Source: an uncultured Kiritimatiellota bacterium (GTDB lineage Bacteria; Verrucomicrobiota; Kiritimatiellia; RFP12; UBA1067). Taken from it: DNA of 24,706 nt. The number at the start of each line of letters is the position of its first letter. Position 1 is the stretch's first letter. Shown one piece after another: positions 7,967-14,679 of the stretch. Both the position numbers and the translations under genes were made by a program. Under the pieces are notes generated by a model, which was given only the letters and a program-made list of their open reading frames with translations, had not been told where the DNA came from and made no database searches. The DNA is taken from the NCBI GenBank assembly GCA_934635045.1, contig CAKTZA010000059.1:1-24706 (forward strand), given 5' to 3'.

Positions 7967-9256
7967 ATGGCCAACTACGGCAGAGAAGAAGTTTTGAAGT
8001 TCCACAAGGGCGGCAAGGTCGCGGTCACGCTGCCGAAGCCCCTCAAGACGAAGGACGACCTGTGCCTCGCCTACACGCCGGGCGTCGCGCAGGCGGTGAA
8101 GGAGATCGCCGCGCGTCCGGCGTCCGTCTACGACGTGACGGCGAAGCCGAATCTCGTCGCCGTCGTCTCGGACGGCACGGCGATCCTCGGACTCGGCGAC
8201 CTCGGCGCGACGGTGTCCATTCCCGTGATGGAGGGCAAGGCCGTCCTCTTCAAGAGCTTCGCCGACGTCGACGCCTGGCCTGTGCCGCTCGACGCCTGCC
8301 GCGTCGGCGGCGCGAATACGGGCAAGACCGACCCGGAACGCGTCATCGCCGCCGTGAAGGCGATTGCGCCGCAGTACGGCGGCATCAACCTGGAGGACAT
8401 CGCCGCGCCCGCCTGCTTCGAGATCGAGGACCGGCTCGACGCTGAACTCGACATTCCCGTCTTTCACGACGACCAGTGGGGCACGGCGGTCATCGCGCTC
8501 GCGGGCGTCATGAACTTCGCGCAGCTCGCCGGCAAGGATCTGAAGGGGCTGAAGGTCGTCGTCAACGGCGCGGGCGCGGCGGGAACGCGCATCGCCGACA
8601 TGCTCAAGGCCGCCGGCGTCGTCGACCTCACGATGTTCGACATCCAGGGCGTCCTCGCGAAATCGCGCACCGACCTCTCGCGGCAGAACGCCGTCCACGC
8701 GCGCGACGTGTCGGAGGACCTGACGCGGCGCGCGGCGATGACGGGGGCGGACGTCTTCATCGGCGTCTCGGCGGCGAACGTCCTTTCGGGCGACGACGTG
8801 CGGGCGATGGGCGACTTCCCGGCGATCTTCGCGATGGCGAATCCCGACCCGGAGATCACGCCGGAGGAGGTCGCGAAGGCCCTCGCGGGGCGGAAGTACG
8901 TGATGGTCACGGGCCGCAGCGACTACCCGAACCAGATCAACAACGTCCTCGGCTTCCCGTACCTCTTCCGGGGCGCGCTCGACGTGCGCGCGACGACGAT
9001 CAACACGGCGATGAAGGTCGCGGCGGCGCATGCGCTTGCGGCCCTCGCGCGCGAACCGGTGCCGGACGACGTGAAGGCTCTCTATCCGAACGAGACGCTC
9101 GTCTTCGGCACGGACTACCTCATCCCGAAGCCGTTCGACCGCCGCCTGTTCGTCGAGGTCTCCTACGCCGTCGCCGAGGCGGCCGTGAAGTCGGGCGTCG
9201 CGCGGCTCGCCGTCGATCTCGCGGACTACCGCCGCGCGCTGGAGGCGCGGCGCTGA
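7967..9256 (+). CDS. NAD(P)-dependent malic enzyme (short form)
   Basis: Malic enzyme oxidatively decarboxylates malate to pyruvate and CO2 with NAD(P), in the cytosol. The 429-residue protein is a complete short bacterial form: YTPGVAQAV with the catalytic Tyr, SDGTAILGLGDLG, EGKAVLFKSFADVDAWP with the catalytic Lys, the metal-binding INLEDIAAPACFEIE, FHDDQWGTA, then the Rossmann loop VVNGAGAAGTRIA, FAMANPDPEI and SDYPNQINNVLGFP. It lacks the C-terminal phosphotransacetylase-like domain of E. coli MaeB. ATG 7967 has AGGA 7 nt upstream. NAD versus NADP preference cannot be settled by eye. The next gene, rnfE, starts 65 nt later under its own promoter. A link to redox balance through the Rnf pump is possible but inferred. 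Confidence 0.93.
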   Translation: MANYGREEVLKFHKGGKVAVTLPKPLKTKDDLCLAYTPGVAQAVKEIAARPASVYDVTAKPNLVAVVSDGTAILGLGDLGATVSIPVMEGKAVLFKSFADVDAWPVPLDACRVGGANTGKTDPERVIAAVKAIAPQYGGINLEDIAAPACFEIEDRLDAELDIPVFHDDQWGTAVIALAGVMNFAQLAGKDLKGLKVVVNGAGAAGTRIADMLKAAGVVDLTMFDIQGVLAKSRTDLSRQNAVHARDVSEDLTRRAAMTGADVFIGVSAANVLSGDDVRAMGDFPAIFAMANPDPEITPEEVAKALAGRKYVMVTGRSDYPNQINNVLGFPYLFRGALDVRATTINTAMKVAAAHALAALAREPVPDDVKALYPNETLVFGTDYLIPKPFDRRLFVEVSYAVAEAAVKSGVARLAVDLADYRRALEARR

Positions 9257-9285
9257 CGGGCGGAATCGGCGGACGCATCCCCCAC

Positions 9286-9314
9286 TTGCCGATTTCCGTT
9301 CCAAAGTGTATAAT
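9286..9314 (+). promoter_or_regulatory. Promoter of the rnfE-to-exonuclease operon
   Basis: TTGCCG (9286-9291), a 17-nt spacer and TATAAT (9309-9314) give the best sigma-70 match in the window. Only 7 nt separate the hexamer from the rnfE ATG at 9322, so the predicted transcription start falls on or next to the start codon, implying a leaderless or nearly leaderless message. No Shine-Dalgarno is present. Confidence 0.7.
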
Positions 9315-9321
9315 ACGAACC

Positions 9322-9999
9322 ATGAAAACATGGTTAGCCTTCTGGTACGGCATCTTTCGGAACAATCCGACGTTTCGGCTTGTGCTGGGGCTCTGTCCGA
9401 CGCTGGCGGTGACGACGTCGCTTGAGAACGCGCTCGGCATGGGGCTCGCGGCGACGTTCGTGCTCGTCTGCTCGAACGGACTCGTCTCGGCGCTGCGCAA
9501 GGCGATTCCCGGCGCGGTGCACATTCCCTGCTACATCGTCATCATCGCGACGTTCGTGACGGCGATTGACCTCCTGATGCAGGCGTACCTGCCCGACCTC
9601 TCGGCCTCGCTCGGCATCTTCATCCCGCTCATCGTCGTGAACTGCATCATCCTCGGCCGCGCCGAGGCGTTCGCCTGCAAGAACGGCGTGCTCGACTCGC
9701 TGGCGGACGGGCTGGGGTCGGGGCTCGGCTTCACGCTCGCGCTTTCGCTCATCGCGGCGGTGCGCGAGATCTGCGGGGCGGGGTCGCTCACGGTCTGGGG
9801 GAGCCTCGCGTTCAAGAACCTGAACCCCGGCCCCGTGACGCTCGCGATCCTGCCGGCGGGCGGCTTCATCACGCTGGGGCTCCTGCTCGCGCTCATCAAC
9901 CGCCTCGGCGAATGGCACGCGCGGCGCCACGGCGCGCCGGCCCCGCTGCCGGTCAGCCTCGACTGCCGCCACTGTACGCTGTGCGGGAGGGGAAAATGA
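9322..9999 (+). CDS. rnfE: Rnf electron transport complex subunit E
   Basis: RnfE is a six-helix inner-membrane subunit of the ferredoxin:NAD oxidoreductase (Rnf) ion pump, related to NqrD. The 225-residue protein begins WYGIFRNNPTFRLVLGLCPTLAVT, the family signature. It continues with ENALGMGLAATFVLVCSN, IPCYIVIIATFVTAID, GIFIPLIVVNCIILGRAEAFA, DGLGSGLGFTLAL and a last hydrophobic helix near ITLGLLLALIN. The conserved membrane cysteines (GLCPT, VNCII) that hold the buried iron-sulfur cluster in RnfA/RnfE are present. The C-terminus ends DCRHCTLCGRGK, a C-x2-C-x2-C tail. No other rnf gene is in the window, so the rest of the complex must lie elsewhere. The start follows a -10 box by 7 nt, and the 3' end overlaps nrdR by ATGA. 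Confidence 0.93.
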   Translation: MKTWLAFWYGIFRNNPTFRLVLGLCPTLAVTTSLENALGMGLAATFVLVCSNGLVSALRKAIPGAVHIPCYIVIIATFVTAIDLLMQAYLPDLSASLGIFIPLIVVNCIILGRAEAFACKNGVLDSLADGLGSGLGFTLALSLIAAVREICGAGSLTVWGSLAFKNLNPGPVTLAILPAGGFITLGLLLALINRLGEWHARRHGAPAPLPVSLDCRHCTLCGRGK

Positions 10000-10439
10000 A
10001 GTGCCCCAAGTGCCAGGCTGACGACGACAAGGTGCTCGACTCGCGCAGCGCGCGCGACGGCGCGGCGATCCGCCGCCGCCGCGAGTGCCTGAAGTGCGGG
10101 ACGCGCTTCACGACGTACGAGGAGGTCGACCGCGACGAGCTTCAGGTCGTCAAGCACGACGGCCGCCGCCAGACCTTCGAGCGCCAGAAGCTTGAGAAGG
10201 CGATCCGCCAGGCCTGCGGCAAGCGCAAGATCTCGAACGACCAGATCAAGACGATGATCGACAACGTCGTCGCGAAGCTCGAGGGCGACGAGATCCCCTC
10301 GACGAAGATAGCCGAGCTTGTGATGGACGAGCTTCACAAGGTCGACGAGGTCGCCTACATCCGATTTGCGAGCGTCTACCGCCAGTTCAAGGACGTCGCC
10401 CAGTTTCTCTCGGCCATTACGGAGATAGTCAAGAAATGA
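9996..10439 (+). CDS. nrdR: Transcriptional repressor NrdR
   Basis: NrdR senses ATP/dATP and represses ribonucleotide reductase genes. The 147 residues match the family length. An N-terminal zinc ribbon has its pairs in KCPKC and CLKCG (residues about 3-6 and 31-34), followed by RFTTYEEVD. An ATP-cone domain follows with VVKHDGRRQTFERQKLEKAIRQAC and ends VAYIRFASVYRQFKDV. It starts at an ATGA overlap with rnfE and ends at an ATGA overlap with the next gene, so it is translationally coupled on both sides. I found no nrd genes or recognisable NrdR boxes in the window, so its targets lie elsewhere. Confidence 0.96.
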   Translation: MKCPKCQADDDKVLDSRSARDGAAIRRRRECLKCGTRFTTYEEVDRDELQVVKHDGRRQTFERQKLEKAIRQACGKRKISNDQIKTMIDNVVAKLEGDEIPSTKIAELVMDELHKVDEVAYIRFASVYRQFKDVAQFLSAITEIVKK

Positions 10440-11509
10440 GTCGTCTCGAATACCACCGCCCGCCGGTTCGCGTGGCCCTCATGGGCCTCGGCCGCGCGAT
10501 GTTTTCCGACCACTACCCGGTCTTCCTGAACCATCCGTCGCTGTTCAAGGTCGTCGCCGCGTGCGACCTCATGAAGGAGCGCCGCGACATCGTCGAGAAG
10601 GACTATCCCGACTGCAAGATGTTCCGGCAGTTCTCCGACATGCTCGACGAGCGCGACATCGACCTCGTGGACATCGCGACGTGCACGACGGACCACGTGG
10701 CGCACGCGCTGCGCTCGCTCAAGCGCGGGTACTGGACGCTCTTGGAGACGCCGATGGCGCTGACGCTGAACGACGCGCAGCTCCTGCGCGGCCAGGCGAT
10801 GAAGTCGAAGAACCGGCTCCTCGTCCTCCAGCGCGGGCTCTTCGCGCCGGACTTCCTGCTGACGAAGCACATGATGACCGACCCGCGCCTCGGGCAGGTC
10901 TACCAGATCCGCATCCGCCGCGAGGACTTCATCCGCCGCGACGACTGGCAGTGCGTCAAGCGCCTCGGCGGCGGCGCGGCCTACTACGCGATGACGGATC
11001 TCGTCATCCAGGCCCTGCGCCTGCTGCCGACGCCGCCGATCCAGATGTGGAGCGAGCTCAAGCGCATCGCCTCGCTCGGCGACTCCGAGGACTACGCGCA
11101 CGTGAACCTAAAGACGCGCGAGACGATCTCGGCCGACATCGAGTTCTCGGGCGGCGTCCTGCCGGGGCTGCACGCGCCGTCGTTCGAGCTGCGCGGCGAG
11201 CGCGGCGTCTTCCGCGTCGAGGCGGGGGCGTCCGAGGGGACGCTGACGGCCATCGACCCGGACTTCACGTTCCCCCGCCGCCGCTCGTCCGTGCGGACGC
11301 CGCAGATCCGCGACATGCACGAGGACTTCCCCGTCGTCACGGAGACCGTCTCGCTGCCGAGCGACACGCTGCACGGCCCGACGGCGTTCTGGAAGCACGT
11401 CTACGACACGGTGCGCACGGCGGCCCCGTTCCCGCTGCACCTCGACGAGTCGATCGAGGCCGTCAAGTTCGCGCAGCTCATGAAGAAGACGAGCCCCTAC
11501 GGGAAATGA
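10436..11509 (+). CDS. Gfo/Idh/MocA-type oxidoreductase lacking the usual catalytic motif
   Basis: This is a 357-residue protein with an N-terminal Rossmann fold (VRVALMGLGRA at 11-21, ACDLMKER near 42, DLVDIATCTTDHVAHAL near 76) and the C-terminal alpha/beta domain of the Gfo/Idh/MocA family. Members usually oxidise or reduce sugars with NAD(P) and carry an EKP motif whose Lys is catalytic. Here the matching position reads LLETPMALT (Glu104-Thr105-Pro106), so the Lys is replaced by Thr. The usual GGG...D-x-G-x-H segment reads GGGAAYYAMTDLVIQAL and lacks the His. It may be a non-catalytic dinucleotide-binding or scaffolding relative. It overlaps nrdR by 4 nt and is followed 9 nt later by the DtxR-like gene. 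The substrate is unknown. Confidence 0.85.
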   Translation: MSRLEYHRPPVRVALMGLGRAMFSDHYPVFLNHPSLFKVVAACDLMKERRDIVEKDYPDCKMFRQFSDMLDERDIDLVDIATCTTDHVAHALRSLKRGYWTLLETPMALTLNDAQLLRGQAMKSKNRLLVLQRGLFAPDFLLTKHMMTDPRLGQVYQIRIRREDFIRRDDWQCVKRLGGGAAYYAMTDLVIQALRLLPTPPIQMWSELKRIASLGDSEDYAHVNLKTRETISADIEFSGGVLPGLHAPSFELRGERGVFRVEAGASEGTLTAIDPDFTFPRRRSSVRTPQIRDMHEDFPVVTETVSLPSDTLHGPTAFWKHVYDTVRTAAPFPLHLDESIEAVKFAQLMKKTSPYGK

Positions 11510-11518
11510 GGTGACGGC

Positions 11519-11908
11519 ATGGCGAACGCGAACCATGGGTCGATGACGCAGAGCCTTGAGGACTACCTCGAAGCCGTCTACGTGCTGGTGGAGGAGAACG
11601 GGAGCGCGCAGGTGCGGGACGTCGCGCGGCTCCTGTCGGTCAAGATGCCGTCGGTCGTCAAGGCCATCCACGAACTCAAGAAGATGGAGCTCGTCGTGCA
11701 GAAGCCCTATGGGCCGATCGAGCTGACGGCGACGGGCGAGGGCATCGCCCGGCTCGTCCTGAACCGGCACGAGCTGCTGCGGAGCTTCCTCGTGAAGCTC
11801 GGCGTCTCGCGCCGCACGGCCGACAAGGACGCCTGCCTCATGGAACACATCCTTTCCGCGGAGACTTTGGACAAGATCCGCATCTACACAGAGAAGAAAA
11901 AAAGATGA
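11519..11908 (+). CDS. DtxR/MntR-family metal-dependent transcriptional regulator
   Basis: This is a 129-residue protein with the winged-helix and dimerisation domains of the iron/manganese-dependent repressors and no C-terminal SH3 domain, the length class of MntR. SLEDYLEAVYVLVEENG opens the first helix, QVRDVARLLSVKMPSVVKAIHEL is the recognition helix-turn-helix, and LNRHELLRSFLVKLGV and CLMEHILSAETLDKI form the metal-binding helices. Candidate ligands are Asp15, Glu18, His84, Cys106, Glu109 and His110. Asp15 is as in MntR, while Cys106 sits where DtxR has Cys102 and MntR has Glu99. GAGGTGA precedes ATG 11519, and a second ATG at 11543 would also keep the whole domain. It overlaps the next gene by ATGA. 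No metal transporter is next to it. Confidence 0.88.
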   Translation: MANANHGSMTQSLEDYLEAVYVLVEENGSAQVRDVARLLSVKMPSVVKAIHELKKMELVVQKPYGPIELTATGEGIARLVLNRHELLRSFLVKLGVSRRTADKDACLMEHILSAETLDKIRIYTEKKKR

Positions 11909-12732
11909 AAAGCCAGATCAACACGCTACGCCAGCTCCAGGAGCTGGTCCTCACGCGCGACGAGCACAACCAGACCGGCGACGGCAGCCACCTCGACGCC
12001 CTGAACGACGCGATCGACGCCCTCCAGCAGAAGCTCGCGCCGCAGGTCGCGGGCATCTACGCGCGGCTCTACAAGAAGAGCCACATCGTCATCTCGGCGA
12101 TGGTCAACAACTGCTGTGCGGTCTGCGGCATGCAGGTGCCGATCGCGCAGGGCCAGCAGGTGCGCCTTGGCCAGCACCTCGTCACGTGCTCGAGTTGCGG
12201 GCGCATCCTCTTCGCGGCGGACGAGGACGCGGTCGTCAACACGTCCGAGGCGCCCGACCGCGACAACCCGAAGACGGGCATTTCGCGCTTCAGCGCCGAG
12301 GAACTCATGGTCTGCGACCTCGGCGCCTGCTCGCGCGAGGCGGCGATCGCGAAGCTCGCCCTGGCGATGGAGTCGCACGGGTTCATCTCGAACGCCGAGA
12401 ACCTCGTGACGGCCGCGCTGGAGCGCGAGGGCGTCCTCTCGACGGCGATGGACGGCGGGCTTGCGTTCCCGCACGTGCGCGGCGTCGAGGGCGGCGGTCT
12501 CACGCTCGCGATGGGCATCTCGAAGGAGGGCATCGACTGGGACGGCGAGAAGGTCAACATGGTCTTCCTCTCGGCGATTCCCGTCGCGGTCTCGGCGTTC
12601 TACCTGCGCCTCATGGCGGGGCTCGCGCAGTCCTTCGCGAAGGACGCGAACCGCACGGCCGTCCTGGAGGCGAAGGATTCCGCCGCGCTCTGGAAGGCCC
12701 TCCAGAAGGCCACGCGCGCGACCGTCAAGTGA
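11905..12732 (+). CDS. C4 zinc-ribbon / PTS EIIA (type 2) fusion protein
   Basis: This is a 275-residue protein with two recognisable parts. Residues 1-65 are helical and charged. Residues 70-103 form a C4 zinc ribbon of the COG1579 type, CAVCGMQVP...CSSCGRILF (Cys71, Cys74, Cys95, Cys98), whose usual context is a nucleic-acid-binding coiled-coil protein. Residues about 128-270 match the PTS fructose/nitrogen-type EIIA domain: LEREGVLSTAMDGGLAFPHVRG contains the phosphorylatable His190, followed by LTLAMGISKEGIDWDGEKVNMVFL. No EIIB/EIIC permease or HPr gene is nearby, so a regulatory PtsN-like role is more likely than sugar transport. It is coupled by ATGA to the DtxR-like gene and followed after 4 nt by the carboxypeptidase. 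The domain calls are firm. The combination is unfamiliar to me, and its function is unknown. Confidence 0.85.
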   Translation: MKSQINTLRQLQELVLTRDEHNQTGDGSHLDALNDAIDALQQKLAPQVAGIYARLYKKSHIVISAMVNNCCAVCGMQVPIAQGQQVRLGQHLVTCSSCGRILFAADEDAVVNTSEAPDRDNPKTGISRFSAEELMVCDLGACSREAAIAKLALAMESHGFISNAENLVTAALEREGVLSTAMDGGLAFPHVRGVEGGGLTLAMGISKEGIDWDGEKVNMVFLSAIPVAVSAFYLRLMAGLAQSFAKDANRTAVLEAKDSAALWKALQKATRATVK

Positions 12733-12736
12733 CGCC

Positions 12737-13699
12737 ATGAGACGGACGCTTCTCGCGGCGCTGGCGGGCCTTCTGGCCGCGTCCGCCGCCGTTGCGGCGC
12801 CGGCGCGCAAGCAACCCCCGCCGCGCGTGGCCGTCGCCGCGCCGAAGGCGGGGCCCGTGCAGACGGCCCACCGCCGCTCGCCCTACGTCGGGGCGATTGC
12901 GGCCGACGCGCAGACGGGCGAGGTCTTCTTCTCCGACAACGCCGACGCCGAGGCGTATCCGGCGAGCGTGACGAAGCTGATGACGGCGCTGCTCGTGCTG
13001 GAGGACGTGAAGGCCGGGCGCTACCGCCTGGACACGCGCGTGACGGCGACGCCGGAGGTCTACGGCTCCGAGCCGAGCTGGATCGGCCTCAAGGCCGGGC
13101 AGTCGATGACGGTCGAGGACCTGCTGACGGCGTTGCTCGTCAACAGCGCGAACGACGCGGCCATCGCCCTCGCCGTGCAGGCCAGCGGCTCGCACACGGC
13201 GTTCGTCGCGCGCATGAACGCGCGCGCGGCGGCACTCGGCATGACGCGGACGCGCTACTTCAACGCGAACGGCCTGCCGCCGAATCCGCGCCGCCGCTAT
13301 CCGTGGAAGGACTTCAACCGCACGACGGCGGCTGACCAGCTGAAGCTCGCGCGCGCCCTCCTGAAGGGCCACCCCGGCATCCTGAAATACACGTCGATCA
13401 AGGTGCGGAGCGCGGCGGAGACGCCCGTGCGGGACGGCTTCGGAAAGCCCTATCCGCTCAAGAACCACAACAACGTCATGGTGAAGGACGCGCGCAAGGT
13501 CATCAATCCGGACGGCACGGAGGCCGTCGACGGACTCAAGACCGGCTACATCGACGCGGGCGGCTCGTCCGTCGTCCTGACGGGCCGGCGGAAGGGCAAG
13601 CGCGCGATTGTCGTCGTGCTCGGCTCGTCGACGTCCGCCGAACGCGACGCGCACGCCGCGCGGCTGATGGCGGATGCCCTCGGCGCGCTCGCCTGGTAA
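12737..13699 (+). CDS. D-alanyl-D-alanine carboxypeptidase (peptidase S11)
   Basis: This is a 320-residue periplasmic low-molecular-weight penicillin-binding protein that trims the terminal D-Ala from peptidoglycan stem peptides. A signal peptide (MRRTLLAALAGLLAASAAVAA) leads into a Pro/Ala-rich linker to about residue 45. The active-site motifs are all present: SVTK with nucleophile Ser77 and Lys80, SAN at 137-139, and KTG at 268-270 in DGLKTGYIDAGG. It lacks the C-terminal membrane-anchor domain of PBP5, so it is probably soluble, as in short DacA/DacB types. The reading frame stays open upstream, but ATG 12737 is preferred because it starts the signal peptide and lies 4 nt after the previous stop. 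Confidence 0.94.
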   Translation: MRRTLLAALAGLLAASAAVAAPARKQPPPRVAVAAPKAGPVQTAHRRSPYVGAIAADAQTGEVFFSDNADAEAYPASVTKLMTALLVLEDVKAGRYRLDTRVTATPEVYGSEPSWIGLKAGQSMTVEDLLTALLVNSANDAAIALAVQASGSHTAFVARMNARAAALGMTRTRYFNANGLPPNPRRRYPWKDFNRTTAADQLKLARALLKGHPGILKYTSIKVRSAAETPVRDGFGKPYPLKNHNNVMVKDARKVINPDGTEAVDGLKTGYIDAGGSSVVLTGRRKGKRAIVVVLGSSTSAERDAHAARLMADALGALAW

Positions 13700-13715
13700 G
13701 GCGGAGGGCTTCGCC

Positions 13716-14189
13716 ATGCAGGAATTCGCGGCAATCGACTTCGAGACGACCGGCTATGAGGGCGGGAACGCGAACGAGCCCTGGCAGCTGGGGATCGCGG
13801 TCGTGCGGGACGGCGCGATTGCCGAGACGCATGAGTTCTTCTTCGATGTCGAGGGGGCTCCGGCGCGGGCGCACGAACGTGACGCGCTCGGCACGCTCCA
13901 GAGCTCGTTCGAGACGTGGTTTCCGCATCTCGCGGGGCGCCGCCTCGTCGCGCACAACATCGCCTGCGAGCGGACGATCCTGACGCGCACGGCGCCGCTC
14001 ACGAAGTGGGGGCCGTGGGTCGACACGATGAAGCTCGCCAAGGCGCGCTACCCGCGCCTGCCGTCCTACGCGCTCGGCGACCTCTGCACGATGTTCGGCT
14101 GTGTGCCGCAGATGGACGGGCGGACGTGGCACGACGGCCTCTATGACGCCGTCGCCTGTGCGCAGCTTGCCCTCTTCCTTGCGGGATAG
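13716..14189 (+). CDS. DEDDh 3'-5' exonuclease (DnaQ-like)
   Basis: This is a 157-residue exonuclease-fold protein related to the DNA polymerase III epsilon subunit and other RNase T-type exonucleases. ExoI is AIDFETTGYEGG at the N-terminus, with Asp and Glu metal ligands. ExoII is LVAHNIACERTIL, and ExoIII is WHDGLYDAVACAQL with the catalytic His and last Asp. Most of the protein is the nuclease domain, so it acts either as a stand-alone proofreader or in RNA/DNA end trimming. ATG 13716 follows GGAGGG at about 11 nt. An upstream in-frame ATG at 13674 lies inside the carboxypeptidase gene and adds no family sequence. It is the last gene of the rnfE operon. A GC hairpin lies 38 nt after its stop. 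Confidence 0.88.
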   Translation: MQEFAAIDFETTGYEGGNANEPWQLGIAVVRDGAIAETHEFFFDVEGAPARAHERDALGTLQSSFETWFPHLAGRRLVAHNIACERTILTRTAPLTKWGPWVDTMKLAKARYPRLPSYALGDLCTMFGCVPQMDGRTWHDGLYDAVACAQLALFLAG

Positions 14190-14226
14190 GCGGTTGTAGT
14201 TCCAGCGCGTCGCCCGGCCCGTCGGC

Positions 14227-14246
14227 CCGCGAAAAACTCTTCGCGG
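14227..14246 (+). terminator. Possible terminator hairpin after the exonuclease gene
   Basis: CCGCGAA (14227-14233) and TTCGCGG (14240-14246) form a perfect 7-bp stem with a 6-nt loop, 38 nt downstream of the exonuclease stop. No U-tract follows, so intrinsic termination is uncertain. Confidence 0.35.
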
Positions 14247-14330
14247 CTCTGCCCTCCGCTCGCTGCGCTCGGCCTTGCTCGCGGCTTTGCCGTGCGTTTC
14301 TCTTGGAGTTGAAAGCAACGGCAGAGCCTT

Positions 14331-14370
14331 GTTTCTCGCGCAGAGACGCAGAGTTCGCTGAGAATCGCGA
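14331..14370. repeat. CGCAGAG-type intergenic repeat
   Basis: Tandem, degenerate 8-nt units built on CGCAGAGA/CGCAGAGT are flanked by TTTCTCG and by TTCGCTGAGAATCGCGA. Elements of this wording occur between genes in several environmental bacterial phyla as I recall. This is the only copy in the window. Confidence 0.5.
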
Positions 14371-14544
14371 AGCGGCGACGAGAGTCGCCTGTGGCCCGGA
14401 GGAGCCGACAGTCGCGCGAGAGGACGGAGAGGATCGCCCATCGCCTCGGGGTTTTCGCTTGTTGAGACGCATCTTGCCGAGGGGAATGTCTTGTCACGTC
14501 TGATAGACTGACGTGTGGCGATGGCGGCGATTCCTCGGAGGACG

Positions 14545-14598
14545 GTTTGCGCGAGCTGTCGGGCCGACGGGCCAGACCGAGACAGCTGTCGCGCAAAC
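14545..14598. repeat. Long imperfect inverted repeat upstream of purC
   Basis: GTTTGCGCGA then GCTGTC (14545-14560) pair with GACAGC and TCGCGCAAAC in 14581-14598, leaving a 2-nt bulge and a 20-nt GC-rich loop. The 16-bp hairpin lies about 45 nt upstream of the purC promoter, so it would not be in the purC mRNA. No T-tract follows on either strand. It may be an operator, a remnant of a mobile palindrome, or a 3' end structure. Confidence 0.5.
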
Positions 14599-14640
14599 AA
14601 ACCCAGCGTCCCTTGCGACACCAAAAACGGCAGGGGCGGA

Positions 14641-14653
14641 TTTTTGGTATACT
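14641..14653 (+). promoter_or_regulatory. purC promoter
   Basis: TTTTTGG followed by TATACT at 14648-14653, with 26 nt to the purC ATG. The shape is nearly the same as the purL promoter, suggesting that both use the same extended -10 recognition. The ribosome site GAGGA is at 14668-14672. The leader is too short for a purine riboswitch. Confidence 0.6.
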
Positions 14654-14679
14654 ATTCACCTAAATTTGAGGATCAAAAA

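Larger units (their letters stand above)
14190..14640. other. Non-coding gap with hairpins and a dispersed-type repeat
   Basis: No credible gene is visible here. Open frames on both strands are compositionally unlike the neighbours' proteins. The gap holds a 7-bp hairpin (14227-14246), a CGCAGAG-type repeat (14331-14370) and a long imperfect hairpin (14545-14598). It ends at the purC promoter. It could contain an unrecognised structured RNA. Confidence 0.6.
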
